Shown piece after piece: positions 1 through 9,143 of a stretch of DNA of 47,188 bases. The position numbers and the translations under genes were made by a program. The stretch covers positions 1 to 47,188 of the forward strand of contig JAQSXC010000055.1 of NCBI GenBank assembly GCA_029266335.1, in the 5' to 3' direction. Positions within the stretch are counted from its first letter, which is position 1. The number at the start of each line of letters is the position of its first letter. The notes beneath the pieces were generated by a model. The model did not search any database. It saw nothing but the letters and a program-made list of their open reading frames with translations, and had not been told where the DNA came from. Source of the DNA: Eubacterium sp. Lineage in GTDB: Bacteria; Bacillota; Clostridia; Acetivibrionales; DSM-1351.

Positions 1-50
1 TGTAAATCTGCTTTTCTGTTAACAATAATTCTGTCATTACTTTCCAACAT
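1..50 (-). CDS. 5' end of an unidentified gene, cut by the window edge
   Basis: Sixteen open codons (beginning MLESNDRIIV) run off the left edge on the minus strand. The ATG at 50-48 has a very good ribosome site, GGAGG, 4-5 bases upstream, at the 3' side of ymdB, so this is probably the next gene of the ymdB transcript. Too little sequence is present to name a family. Confidence 0.55.
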   Translation of the reverse strand, partial: MLESNDRIIVNRKADL

Positions 51-86
51 ACTACCTCCTACAGAGGAATTAATTGACCTTGCTGG

Positions 87-881
87 TTATTGTAGCTGCT
101 CTTCATCAAATAGCTTGTTTATTCTCTCAATTTTCAGTGTCTTGCCGGTTTTGTCATCCACCTCAAGAAAAATTGCGCAAAACTGAACTCTGCCTTTTGC
201 CACCTCAAATTTTTGCGGCATTCTTGTTATAAATCTCTCAATAATCAGTTCCTTGTCCACACCTATAACTCCGTCATATGGCCCGGTCATTCCAACATCT
301 GTGATCATAGCTGTGCCAAATGGAAGAATTCTCTCATCAGCTGTCTGTACATGGGTATGTGTACCTGCCAGACAACATATCTTTCCATCCAGATACCAGG
401 CCAGAGCACATTTCTCCGAAGTTGCTTCAGCATGCATATCAACAAATACAACTTTTGTTTTTGCCTTAATTTCCTGAAGTTCTCTATCTGCTGTCAGAAA
501 AGGACAGTCAATACTATCCATATACACTCTGCCCATCAGGTTTAATACTGCCAGTTCCTTATTATTTGATTTTAAAATAGTATATCCCCTGCCCGGTACT
601 TTATCAGGAAAGTTTGCCGGCCTTACTATTTTCTCGTCAGAATCAATAAAATTGAGAATTTCTTTTTTAGACCAGGTATGGTTTCCCATTGTAATACAGT
701 CTACGCCTGCTTTATAAAGCTCCTGCGCAATTATATATGTTATACCGCTGCCTGCGGCACAGTTTTCTCCGTTTGCAATACAAAAATCTATCTCCAGCTG
801 TTTTCTTAATTGTGGCACACATTCCTTAACGGCTTTTCGTCCTGGGGTTCCGTAAACATCCCCTATAAAAAGTATCTTCAA
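87..881 (-). CDS. ymdB: YmdB-type metallophosphoesterase (TIGR00282 family)
   Basis: A 264-residue calcineurin-like phosphoesterase. In Bacillus subtilis the family member YmdB hydrolyses 2',3'-cyclic nucleotides, is needed for the biofilm/motility switch, and is encoded beside RNase Y. Metal-binding motifs are in the expected order: GDVYG near the N terminus, NGEN, GNHTW, then DMHAE and GTHTHVQTAD. The reading frame is open 14 codons further upstream, but GGAGGA sits 6 bases before the TTG at 881-879. A TTG start there gives KILFIGDVYG at the N terminus and the usual family length. Here a MutS-like gene separates ymdB from rny, but all three share the minus strand. Confidence 0.93.
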   Translation of the reverse strand: MKILFIGDVYGTPGRKAVKECVPQLRKQLEIDFCIANGENCAAGSGITYIIAQELYKAGVDCITMGNHTWSKKEILNFIDSDEKIVRPANFPDKVPGRGYTILKSNNKELAVLNLMGRVYMDSIDCPFLTADRELQEIKAKTKVVFVDMHAEATSEKCALAWYLDGKICCLAGTHTHVQTADERILPFGTAMITDVGMTGPYDGVIGVDKELIIERFITRMPQKFEVAKGRVQFCAIFLEVDDKTGKTLKIERINKLFDEEQLQ

Positions 882-1041
882 AGCATTTCCTCCAAAACTA
901 TTCCCTATTAATTGCAAATTCATTAATCATTGTGCTTCAGTTTACTAAAATAAAGTCCGACAATATATTATTATACCATTATCAATTATAATACAAAATA
1001 CTAAATAACCCGTAAATTATTTTCTTCTTATTCTATATGAC

Positions 1042-2790
1042 TTAAGTTAATTTATTTATATCAATATTTTCAGCATTAACATTCTCACTGATAATATTCC
1101 TTGATTGGAAAAGTTTAATAATCTGCTTGAAATCCAAACCATGCTTTGAAGCTATATCCCTTGCATAGCTTAATCCTTGAGGTGGACCGGGTTCAATTTT
1201 ATAAGTACGTCTGGCTGCCGAAACTCCATCAAGTTTTTCTTCTGAAGAATTAGTTCCGGATACCATGCTTACAATTTTACTATCACCTGGAATTTTTTCA
1301 TTATAAGCATCCAGATTTTCTGCCAATTCGTGGAAGTGAGTGGCAAATACGGCCCGTCCTCCCAATACCCTTAGAGCCATAATAATTTCCCTTGATATAT
1401 ACAGCCCCTCACTGAAGCTTGTACTTGACAGTGATTCATTAAACAATATTATGCTGTTAGAAGTAGCTAAATTAAATATCTCGTGAATTCTTCCGGACTC
1501 TTCACCTAACCGTCCGGTATTTTCATCCGGCTTTTCCTCTACGGGAAAATGAGTAAATATTCTGTCTACCGGGCTTATTCGCGCTTTGGTTCCGGTCACA
1601 AAAATCCCTAGCTGACATAAAAGCTGTGCAATTCCTATTGCTTGAATGTAAGTGGTTTTTCCGCCTTGATTGGGGCCTGTAAGTATAAAAATCCGGCCAT
1701 TATCTCCAAAATCGACATTGTTCATAACAATCAATTCATCCAGAGCTGTTTTCGACCTGGTATTATACATATTTATAGCCAGGTTCAAATTATAAATATT
1801 CTCAACGAAAAATTCTCTTTTATCAATGGGCCATATTTCCGGTTTACACATAGATAATCCAGAGGATTTAATTTTATTAACCAGTTTGGCAGCACCGAGC
1901 ATAAAGATAATATCCCGCTTCAAGGCTACCAAAAAGTCACTGCTGACACTGATATATTTACGCAGAGCATCTTCAATTGTCTTTGATGTACTTCTGAAAA
2001 CCTTATTGAGCTGTTCAAAAAGAGTTACCTGAAATGCATCATATATCGGTGGCTCACCCGGTCTTGCCAGATTCTCCACCTTTAAAAGCTGTGATATGCC
2101 TATGTAATTACCATTATCCGAATTCTTTCCCCTGATTAAGCGGTGGATTACCGAATCTCCCTTGAATGGCTTATCATTAATAGATAAAATGGTAGCTTCA
2201 TATGCTCTCAGGTTGTGATCCAGATTTACTCCTATCGAAACACTGGATAGATTCTTCAAGCCACTCTTCAGCTCAGGTAACACCGTAATTACAGAGTTAA
2301 AAATATCGCTGTCAGCTATGGTCTTTATATATTCACTGAGCATTTGAAGTCCTTGTGAACGAATATTCAGGTTGGAATTATTCAGAACAGAATTCAGCTT
2401 TGAAACACATTCTGCGTACATATCCAATTCTCCGAGCCTCCATATTACCTGCTGAAAAGCAGGAGCAGAGAATCTCCCTGAAGTACCTTGAATGGATAAC
2501 TCCTCAATCAGTGATAGAATGCTTTCAAAGCACTCATAAACAGAAGGATTGTTAATAAAATCTTCCAATATATCAAGTCTGTATCTTAATACCTCTTCTT
2601 TACTGGATAATATTGAGAGGAGAAATTTATTATCCAGCTTGAACATATTGTTTATACTTAAACTTTCAGAAATTTTGTTGATAGATAAATCATTGATTAT
2701 GTAATCATTTTCATCTATTACATATTCCTGCCCGCTGCCTTCCGGCCATAGCAGACTGAATTTGTTCTGCTTAAAAAAATTAATATCCAT
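1042..2790 (-). CDS. MutS-family ATPase lacking the mismatch-recognition domain
   Basis: A 582-residue protein with the MutS core/clamp region and the C-terminal ABC-type ATPase, but no N-terminal mismatch-binding domain, so it is not the canonical mismatch-repair MutS of about 850 residues. The ATPase shows Walker A GPNQGGKTT near residue 375, a Walker B-like strand ending in FNESLSSTS near residue 450, and the switch motif ATHFHEL near residue 485. The residue before the catalytic Glu is Asn where MutS normally has Asp. The ATG at 2790 follows AGGGGG by 4 bases. It lies between ymdB and rny on the same strand. Relatives include MutS2-like and MutS-V proteins; its substrate cannot be told from sequence. 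Confidence 0.85.
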   Translation of the reverse strand: MDINFFKQNKFSLLWPEGSGQEYVIDENDYIINDLSINKISESLSINNMFKLDNKFLLSILSSKEEVLRYRLDILEDFINNPSVYECFESILSLIEELSIQGTSGRFSAPAFQQVIWRLGELDMYAECVSKLNSVLNNSNLNIRSQGLQMLSEYIKTIADSDIFNSVITVLPELKSGLKNLSSVSIGVNLDHNLRAYEATILSINDKPFKGDSVIHRLIRGKNSDNGNYIGISQLLKVENLARPGEPPIYDAFQVTLFEQLNKVFRSTSKTIEDALRKYISVSSDFLVALKRDIIFMLGAAKLVNKIKSSGLSMCKPEIWPIDKREFFVENIYNLNLAINMYNTRSKTALDELIVMNNVDFGDNGRIFILTGPNQGGKTTYIQAIGIAQLLCQLGIFVTGTKARISPVDRIFTHFPVEEKPDENTGRLGEESGRIHEIFNLATSNSIILFNESLSSTSFSEGLYISREIIMALRVLGGRAVFATHFHELAENLDAYNEKIPGDSKIVSMVSGTNSSEEKLDGVSAARRTYKIEPGPPQGLSYARDIASKHGLDFKQIIKLFQSRNIISENVNAENIDINKLT

Positions 2791-2942
2791 TTTACCCCCT
2801 AGTATCTGATAGACATATTAAGATTTCATGTCTTATGAGACAATACCATTATTTTATATTTAAAATTAAAATTGGTAAATAGTTGATGTTGATATTAAAC
2901 TAAAGCAATATATTATCCTCCTATACCAGCTGATAAATAACA

Positions 2943-2968
2943 AAAAAGCGTGGTTTCCCACGCTTTTT
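2943..2968 (-). terminator. Terminator hairpin downstream of rny
   Basis: An 11-bp perfect stem (AAAAAGCGTGG / CCACGCTTTTT) with a 4-base loop lies 36 bases past the rny stop codon. It ends in a T run on either strand. It should separate rny from the MutS-like gene, so that gene probably has its own promoter. Confidence 0.85.
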
Positions 2969-3003
2969 GTGTTTATAGCCAAACCTTTCGGTCGGCTTAA
3001 TAA

Positions 3004-4578
3004 TTACTTAGCATATTCAATAGCCCTTGTTTCCCTGAGTAAAGTTACCTTGATCTGTCCAGGGTATTCAAGTTCATCTTCAATCTTCTTAACTATTTCT
3101 CTTGCTTTTAGTACGATATCTGCATCATTTACAACTTCAGGCTTAACCATAATTCTGATTTCTCTACCTGCTTGAATTGCAAAACACTTCTCAACTCCTT
3201 CAAAGGAATTTGCAATTTCTTCAAGCTTTTCAAGACGCTTGATGTATGATTCCAAAGTTTCTCTTCTGGCACCCGGTCTTGCAGCAGATATGGAATCTGC
3301 GGCCTGAACAAGCACAGAAACAACACTTGTAGCTTCAACATCACCGTGGTGAGAAAGGATTGCATTAATTACGTCAGCGCCTTCCTTGTATTTCTTAGCA
3401 ACGTCGGCACCAATTGTAACGTGTGATCCTTCAACCTCATGGTCAATAGCCTTACCTATGTCATGAAGCAAACCGGCTCTCTTTGCAAGAGGAACATCAA
3501 CTCCCAGCTCAGCCGCCATAATACCAGCCAAGTGAGATACCTCTATTGAATGGTTAAGTACGTTTTGTCCATAACTGGTTCTGAATTTCAATTTACCAAG
3601 TAATCTTATAAGCTCTGGATGCAAGCCGTGTACACCTGTTTCAAATGCAGCGTTGTCACCCTCCTGACGAATGGTATTGTCAACTTCTTTCTTAGCCTTT
3701 TCAACCATTTCTTCAATCCTTGCAGGATGAATTCTACCGTCAAGAATAAGCTTTTCAAGTGTCAATCTAGCGACCTCTCTGCGGATAGGGTCAAATCCTG
3801 ACAATATAACCGCTTCCGGTGTATCGTCAATTATCAGGTCAATTCCTGTCAAAGTCTCGAGTGTTCTGATATTTCTTCCCTCTCGACCGATAATTCTTCC
3901 CTTCATCTCATCATTTGGCAGAGGTACTACAGAAACCGTAGCTTCAGAAACATGGTCTGCCGCACACTTCTGAATAGCAGTTGCCAGGATATCCTTAGCT
4001 TTTCTGTCCGCTTCCTGTTTCGCGTTAGCTTCAATTTCCTTTATGAGTGCAGCTGCCTCATGCTTAACTTCATTTTCGATGTTTCTGAGAAGGTACTCTT
4101 TAGCATCTTCTACAGATAAACCGGATATTCTTTCCAACTCTTCAGTATGCTTTTTAACAAGCTCTTCGGAGCGTTCCTGCAAAATCTCCAAGTCCTTCAT
4201 CTTCTTATTTAAAGCTTCGTCCTTTTGTTCAAGGGCTTCAACCTTTTTATCAAGGGTTTCTTCCTTTTGAACTAATCTTCTTTCCTGCCTCTGAAATTCA
4301 TTACGTCTGTCCTTAATATCTCTATCAAGTTCGATTCTGCTCTTATGAATCTCTTCTTTGGCCTCAAGAAGTGCTTCTCTCTTTTTGCCTTCACCTTGCT
4401 TTAAAGCTTCTCCAACTATCTTTTGAGCTTCCTGCTCAGCACTTCCAATAGCGGCTTCAGCCTGTTTCTTTCTGGCCTCAAACCCTTTGTTGTAAGATGT
4501 TTTGTAAGATATAAATGAAGCAATTGCTGCTATAATCAATCCAATGCCTAAACCAATTAAAATGCTTGTAGGTTCGAT
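3004..4578 (-). CDS. rny: Ribonuclease Y
   Basis: Membrane-anchored endoribonuclease that starts bulk mRNA decay in Firmicutes. Domains in order: an N-terminal membrane helix (about residues 7-29), a long Lys/Glu/Arg-rich coiled coil (to about 200), a KH RNA-binding domain with [10 protein letters not shown], and a metal-dependent HD domain with LLHDIGKA. The sequence ends in the typical EYAK. The start is odd. The frame has no ATG, GTG or TTG before the TTG at 4539, which would fall inside the membrane helix and lies about 50 bases from any ribosome site. A strong AAGGAGGAGG sits at 4597-4588, so initiation is more likely at ATC 4578 (or GTA 4584), giving about 524 residues. The leader is long and structured. 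Confidence 0.95.
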   Translation of the reverse strand: MEPTSILIGLGIGLIIAAIASFISYKTSYNKGFEARKKQAEAAIGSAEQEAQKIVGEALKQGEGKKREALLEAKEEIHKSRIELDRDIKDRRNEFQRQERRLVQKEETLDKKVEALEQKDEALNKKMKDLEILQERSEELVKKHTEELERISGLSVEDAKEYLLRNIENEVKHEAAALIKEIEANAKQEADRKAKDILATAIQKCAADHVSEATVSVVPLPNDEMKGRIIGREGRNIRTLETLTGIDLIIDDTPEAVILSGFDPIRREVARLTLEKLILDGRIHPARIEEMVEKAKKEVDNTIRQEGDNAAFETGVHGLHPELIRLLGKLKFRTSYGQNVLNHSIEVSHLAGIMAAELGVDVPLAKRAGLLHDIGKAIDHEVEGSHVTIGADVAKKYKEGADVINAILSHHGDVEATSVVSVLVQAADSISAARPGARRETLESYIKRLEKLEEIANSFEGVEKCFAIQAGREIRIMVKPEVVNDADIVLKAREIVKKIEDELEYPGQIKVTLLRETRAIEYAK

Positions 4579-4587
4579 TGTTACACA

Positions 4588-4597
4588 CCTCCTCCTT
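4588..4597 (-). promoter_or_regulatory. Strong ribosome binding site for rny with no standard start codon in frame
   Basis: AAGGAGGAGG is an extended match to the 16S anti-Shine-Dalgarno. The next codons in the rny frame are TGT GTA ACA ATC GAA. In another frame a GTG is followed at once by TAA, a start-stop pair. This site argues that rny begins at a rare codon close to here rather than at the TTG 50 bases away. Confidence 0.6.
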
Positions 4598-5041
4598 ATT
4601 CAGTTTTCAATGCTCAATTTTCATAATTCATATTCGTTGATATTTAAGTCAATGCTACAGGTTGAATAAAGTTCAACCATTTGACTAATGATCGGAAATA
4701 AAGTCGGATTGGAATAAAAAGAGAAATCCTTACTGTATCGCAAACAGTATGATCAAAAAACTAAGCGTTTATGCCTATGGCCATATAAGTACATAAAATG
4801 TACTTCAATTCGATATGAGATATAAAACAAACCTGCATATATAAATTAGCCTAAAACAAGCTTATATTCAATAAGTCAATAGTTTGACCCAATCAGTTTT
4901 CTGAATTCAATTACCTTCTACAATACAACCAACTAAATTGCCATAATCAAGTTAATTTTAATCTTTTTTAATTTTTATGTCAAGAATTAAAAAATTACAT
5001 GGGTTATAACCACATTTTTTTGTGACATTTTACCTAAAAAA
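4598..5041 (-). promoter_or_regulatory. Long rny leader/intergenic region with several hairpins
   Basis: About 440 bases without a gene separate folD from rny. On the minus strand it would be the rny leader or promoter region. It holds three short perfect hairpins: 4787-4805 (AAGTACAT, 3-base loop, ATGTACTT), an ACTGTA/TACAGT-type repeat near 4735-4752, and 4660-4678 (GGTTGAA, 5-base loop, TTCAACC). I found no convincing consensus promoter and no recognisable riboswitch. Leader autoregulation is known for the unrelated RNase E; its relevance here is only an idea. Confidence 0.4.
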
Positions 5042-5905
5042 TCATACCTGTGACAAGTTGTTTTGAACCAAGGTTGCTTTAACTGTATTTTTCATGAGCA
5101 TTGCTCTTGTCATCGGTCCAACCCCGCCTGTTACTTTTGTTATTGCCGATGCAACTTCCGAAACAGTTGGGAACTGTACATCCCCCACCAATTTGCCATC
5201 TGCACCGCGTGAAACACCCACATCTATAACTACAGCACCCGGCTTGACATATTCCGGTTTAACAAATTCAGCTTTTCCAATAGCCACAATAAGTATGTCC
5301 GCACTTTTACATACTTCTGCAATGTCAGCCGTCCTTGAATGGCATATTGTAACTGTTGCATTCTTTGCAAGAAGCAGGATTGCCTGGGGTTTGCCAACTA
5401 TATTGCTTCTCCCTACAACAACACAATTTTTACCTTCAATCTGGATATCATTTGCTTCCAGAAGCTCCACTACACCCGCAGGTGTGCAAGGCAGGAACTG
5501 TGGTTTGCCTATCATCAGGTTACCGACATTTACAGGATGAAAACAGTCTGCATCCTTAAGAGGATGTATTGCAGCAATAACTCTGTCCTCATTTATATGC
5601 TTCGGTATTGGAAGCTGAACAAGTATCCCGTTTACATTATTGTCATTATTCAGAGTTTCAATCAATTCAAGCAAATCCTCTTCGGATGTTGACGCAGGAA
5701 GGGCGTATTCAAATGACTTTATGCCTATTTCCGCACAATCATTTTTCTTATGATTTACATATACTCTGGATGCCGGGTCATCACCAACTATTATTACAGC
5801 AAGTCCGGTATTAATACCTTTTTTCTTCAGTGCTTCAACTTTTTCTTTAAGTTCAGCCTTAACTTTTCCTGCAAGTTCTGTACCATTTAATACTTTTGCT
5901 GACAT
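5042..5905 (-). CDS. folD: Bifunctional methylenetetrahydrofolate dehydrogenase/cyclohydrolase
   Basis: FolD interconverts 5,10-methylene-, 5,10-methenyl- and 10-formyl-tetrahydrofolate, supplying one-carbon units for purines, thymidylate and formyl-Met. The 287-residue product has the family's Tyr and catalytic Lys in YVNHKK, the substrate-site signature VQLPIP, the NADP-site motif GRSNIVGKP and the C-terminal GGVGPMT. The frame is open 12 codons upstream, but GAGAGGAA lies just before the ATG at 5905, which gives the usual MSAKVL-like N terminus. The 170-base leader upstream showed no ZTP or THF riboswitch core when I looked for one. Confidence 0.96.
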   Translation of the reverse strand: MSAKVLNGTELAGKVKAELKEKVEALKKKGINTGLAVIIVGDDPASRVYVNHKKNDCAEIGIKSFEYALPASTSEEDLLELIETLNNDNNVNGILVQLPIPKHINEDRVIAAIHPLKDADCFHPVNVGNLMIGKPQFLPCTPAGVVELLEANDIQIEGKNCVVVGRSNIVGKPQAILLLAKNATVTICHSRTADIAEVCKSADILIVAIGKAEFVKPEYVKPGAVVIDVGVSRGADGKLVGDVQFPTVSEVASAITKVTGGVGPMTRAMLMKNTVKATLVQNNLSQV

Positions 5906-6077
5906 AAAAAAGTTCCTCTCATTTGTATTTTTATATAGCATCAGTAGAAATTTTTCCGATTGTAGAAAAATATTCTTTCCTCACGCGTTCAACGAAACAA
6001 GACCTTTTATGGCCTCGTTATAAATTCTGGATGGAAAGTACCAAAATAATCCATACAGACTACTTATATATTTTATT

Positions 6078-8279
6078 TTAAGGTTTTACTGTTGTCAATT
6101 TTTTTGATTTTTGAGAGTACTTTTTGTCTGCATTGTTCCGACTGCTTACTGCAGACTTTCTTTCTCCGGCATTTACACCGCCAGCTTTCTGTTTTTTCCC
6201 TGCTGCCTGCTGCTGTCTGCTTGTTTTGGAATTCTTATACCCTGCTCCATAGCTGCCTGCTGCAGTCTGCCTATCTTCTGTTCTCTTGCTTTGCGCTTTT
6301 TTACCTTCCGTCTTCCTGCTTTCTGTTTTCCTACCCTCCGTCTTCCTGCTTTCTGTTTTCCTACTCTCCGTCTTCTTATTCTCTGTCTTCTTATTCTCTG
6401 TCTTCCGGTTTCCCGTATTCCTGATTTCTGCTGTATTCCCCCACTGTCCCTTACCTCTTTGAGGTCTGACCAGACAATTCGGTTCAAATCCGATCAGATC
6501 CTCTCTATGTGCCTCTTTCAATGCCTGTATTACAAGGTGATAGTTTTCCTTCTTTCTGTACTGCAAAAGGGCTCTTTGCATGGCTTTTTCCCTCGGCGCT
6601 CTGGGGACATATACCTTTTTCATATTTCTGGCGTCATAACCTGTATGGAACATGCAGGTTGAAAGGGTTCCCGGAGTAGGATAGAAATCCTGTACCTGCT
6701 CTGGCATATACCCCTGTTCCTTAAGATATTCACCAAGCTCTACGGCGGCATTGAGATCACTTCCCGGATGGCTTGAAATAAGGTATGGAACCAGATATTG
6801 CTCCTTGTTTATCTTCCTGTTAATGTCGTAAAACTTTTTTACGAACCGGTTATATAACTTACGATTTGGTTTACCCATTTTCTCCAAAACCCTGTCAACC
6901 ACATGTTCGGGGGCAACCTTAAGCTGTCCGCTGACATGATGCTCGCAAAGCTCGGTAAAGAAGTCATCATTTTTATCAAGCATCAGATAATCGTATCTGA
7001 TACCTGAACGGATAAATACTTTTTTTACTTCAGGCAGTGCTCTCAGTTTTCTCAGCAAATCCAGGTACTCCGAATGGTCCACTACAAGATTTTTGCAAGG
7101 CTCTGGATGCAGGCACTGCCTATCCTTGCATACACCATGTTTGACCTGTTTCTCACAGGCTACGCTTCTGAAATTTGCTGTTGGTCCCCCAACATCATGA
7201 ATATAGCCTTTGAAGCCTTCAGTCCAGATAAGTTTTTTTGCTTCATTCAAAATTGAAGCCTGACTGCGCTTTTGAATTACCCTGCCCTGATGAAAGTTAA
7301 GCGCGCAGAAGGAACACCCTCCGTAACAGCCCCTATGACTGGTTATACTGAATTCAACTTCAGTAATAGCAGGTATTCCGCCATATTTCTCATATACAGG
7401 GTGATATGTTCTTTCGTAGGGCAGCGCATATACCTTGTCCAATTCCGAAACGGACATAGGCAGTGTAGGAGGATTCTGTACCAGATATCTGTCACCGTGT
7501 TTCTGAACCAACGTCTTGCCACTGATTGCATCCTGTTCATTGTACTGTATTTTAAATGCCTCCGCGTAGATTCTTTTATCCCCGGCAACCTCTTCAAAGG
7601 CGGGCAGTATTGCAACAGTTTTTGAGCCATTGGAATCAACAGCACTTTTTATATCTGCAGGAAGCTCATCGTAGCCTGCCAGGTATGAACATCCGCGGGT
7701 ATGTTTAATACTCGATATTGGAACATCTTTTCTCAAAAGCCTGGCAATCTCCACAATTGGTTTTTCTCCCATGCCGTAGGACAATATATCTGCCTTGGAA
7801 TCAACCAGAATCGATCTTCTGACCTTGTCATCCCAGTAGTCATAGTGTGCAAATCTCCTGAGACTTGCTTCTATACCACCAATGATTACAGGTGTATCTT
7901 TAAAGATTTCCTTTATTTTATTCGCATAGACAATAACTGCACGGTCGGGTCTGTAACCGCCTTTCCCGCCGGGTGAATACAGATCATTAGACCTTTTCTT
8001 TTTACTTACAGTGTAATGATTAACCATAGAATCTATTACACCTGATGAAATCAAAATACCGTATTTAGGTCGTCCTAACCTCTTGAAGTCCTCACTGATT
8101 TTCCAGTTGGGCTGTGCAATTATTCCAACCTTGAAGCCTTCGCTTTCAAGCACTCTTGTTATGATAGCATGCCCGAAACTTGGATGGTCAACGTATGCAT
8201 CTCCGCTTATATATAAAAAATCCAGCTGCTCCCAGCCTCTCTCATTCATATCTTCAAAGCTTATTGGTAAAAAAGCCAT
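6078..8279 (-). CDS. YgiQ-family radical SAM protein with a repetitive basic tail
   Basis: A 733-residue member of the UPF0313/YgiQ radical SAM family, whose reaction is unknown. The [4Fe-4S]/SAM-binding motif CYGGCSFC (CX3CX2C) lies near residues 318-325, preceded by an N-terminal B12-binding-like region and followed by a second Cys cluster, CKDRQC-x5-C. After about residue 610 the sequence becomes a low-complexity Lys/Arg/Thr/Glu tail made of five-residue units ([15 protein letters not shown]), then an Ala/Lys/Ser-rich end. The catalytic part looks intact and full length. The tail is probably disordered and may bind nucleic acid or another polyanion; that is inference from charge only. Confidence 0.9.
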   Translation of the reverse strand: MAFLPISFEDMNERGWEQLDFLYISGDAYVDHPSFGHAIITRVLESEGFKVGIIAQPNWKISEDFKRLGRPKYGILISSGVIDSMVNHYTVSKKKRSNDLYSPGGKGGYRPDRAVIVYANKIKEIFKDTPVIIGGIEASLRRFAHYDYWDDKVRRSILVDSKADILSYGMGEKPIVEIARLLRKDVPISSIKHTRGCSYLAGYDELPADIKSAVDSNGSKTVAILPAFEEVAGDKRIYAEAFKIQYNEQDAISGKTLVQKHGDRYLVQNPPTLPMSVSELDKVYALPYERTYHPVYEKYGGIPAITEVEFSITSHRGCYGGCSFCALNFHQGRVIQKRSQASILNEAKKLIWTEGFKGYIHDVGGPTANFRSVACEKQVKHGVCKDRQCLHPEPCKNLVVDHSEYLDLLRKLRALPEVKKVFIRSGIRYDYLMLDKNDDFFTELCEHHVSGQLKVAPEHVVDRVLEKMGKPNRKLYNRFVKKFYDINRKINKEQYLVPYLISSHPGSDLNAAVELGEYLKEQGYMPEQVQDFYPTPGTLSTCMFHTGYDARNMKKVYVPRAPREKAMQRALLQYRKKENYHLVIQALKEAHREDLIGFEPNCLVRPQRGKGQWGNTAEIRNTGNRKTENKKTENKKTESRKTESRKTEGRKTESRKTEGKKAQSKRTEDRQTAAGSYGAGYKNSKTSRQQQAAGKKQKAGGVNAGERKSAVSSRNNADKKYSQKSKKLTTVKP
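6298..6432 (-). repeat. 15-bp tandem repeats encoding the KTE(S/N/G)(R/K) tail
   Basis: About eight to nine 15-bp units in register with the codons. Two adjacent 30-bp double units (6313-6342 and 6343-6372) are nearly identical, differing by a single base, as are the 15-bp units at 6373-6387 and 6388-6402. Copy-number change would lengthen or shorten the protein by 5 residues without a frameshift. Confidence 0.8.
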
Positions 8280-8397
8280 TTACATTTATCTTCCTTTACA
8301 TATTATTCGATATTGATTGTAAGTCATTATTTATAGCGGAAGTCATTCCTCAGATTTATACTCTTTAGTATGTCTCCCTGACTGCAGTTTAATGTTA

Positions 8398-8976
8398 TTA
8401 TTCAAATAGTACTTCCAAGGTCGATAAAGAATCAATCATATCTTCTTTTCCATGAGCCAGCATCACTTGTATCGAAGATCCGAACAAAGTGCCCAACATC
8501 ATTCTTGATAATGTAATAGGTGAATTATATTTATATTTTTCATTATTGGAAAAGTCGTTAATAATGTACTTTTCTATTAAACCTGCTACGCTGTTAAAAA
8601 GATCATTTAGAAGCTCTTTCAGGGACTCAGACCAAAGAGACATACTGGTTAAATCAAAAAGGAGCTTGAACAACTCAGGTTTTTTTCTTAACATCTCCTG
8701 AAAATATTCAATTAAACATGAGATTCTTTCCTTCTCGCATTTACCTTTTTTTATATTCTCTTCAATTTCATGTAAATATTGTCTGGCCAGAGTTTTTACT
8801 ATTTCTTTAAATAGTCCTTCTTTATTTTTAAAATAATAATTCAATTGACTTAATACCACACCTGCTTCATCTGCAATATCACGTAAGGACACATTTGCAT
8901 AACCTCTTTCAGATATGCATTTAAAGGCTGCATTTAGTATCTTTTGAGCTTGACTCACATTTGTTTCTTCAGACAT
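8398..8976 (-). CDS. TetR/AcrR-family transcriptional regulator
   Basis: A 192-residue repressor-type regulator. The N-terminal helix-turn-helix is clear (ILNAAFKCISERGYANVSLRDIADEAGV, then LNYYFKNKEGLF), followed by a helical ligand-binding domain with no recognisable ligand signature. The frame is open 22 codons further, but GGAGAG just upstream favours the ATG at 8976. A near-palindrome (TTCGGAC-AATC-GTCCAA) lies at 9033-9049, inside that upstream extension, and could be its own operator. The nearest genes are dxs and the YgiQ-like gene; neither is an obvious target. Confidence 0.9.
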   Translation of the reverse strand: MSEETNVSQAQKILNAAFKCISERGYANVSLRDIADEAGVVLSQLNYYFKNKEGLFKEIVKTLARQYLHEIEENIKKGKCEKERISCLIEYFQEMLRKKPELFKLLFDLTSMSLWSESLKELLNDLFNSVAGLIEKYIINDFSNNEKYKYNSPITLSRMMLGTLFGSSIQVMLAHGKEDMIDSLSTLEVLFE

Positions 8977-9032
8977 ATAACTCTCCATTCCACTGCTACG
9001 CAGCACACAAATAGTAATGAAAAGACTTGGCG

Positions 9033-9049
9033 GTTCGGACAATCGTCCA
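9033..9049. promoter_or_regulatory. Near-palindrome upstream of the TetR gene, possible operator
   Basis: TTCGGAC and GTCCAA form an imperfect inverted repeat around a 4-base centre, about 60 bases before the TetR start. Size and position suit a TetR-type autoregulatory site; this is inference. Confidence 0.35.
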
Positions 9050-9143
9050 ACAATATTGTAGAGCCTAAGTAACAGACTGTCAATATTTTATGAAAACTCA
9101 AAAAAGCCTGTATATAAGCTATAAACTATTTACTGAAAATTCA

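Noticed and set aside
5094..5540. 148-codon plus-strand frame antisense to folD
   Set aside because: FolD on the other strand has every conserved motif; this frame has no recognisable domain.
5906..6077. Riboswitch upstream of folD (ZTP or THF type)
   Set aside because: I looked for the conserved cores on the minus strand and did not find them.
6111..6662. 183-codon plus-strand open frame
   Set aside because: It is the antisense of the YgiQ tail repeats; the Leu/Ser/Cys-rich composition is a by-product of the KTE repeats and there is no ribosome site.
9033..9049. Near-palindrome considered as a LexA/SOS box
   Set aside because: It does not match the Gram-positive GAAC-N4-GTTC core; a TetR operator is the better guess.
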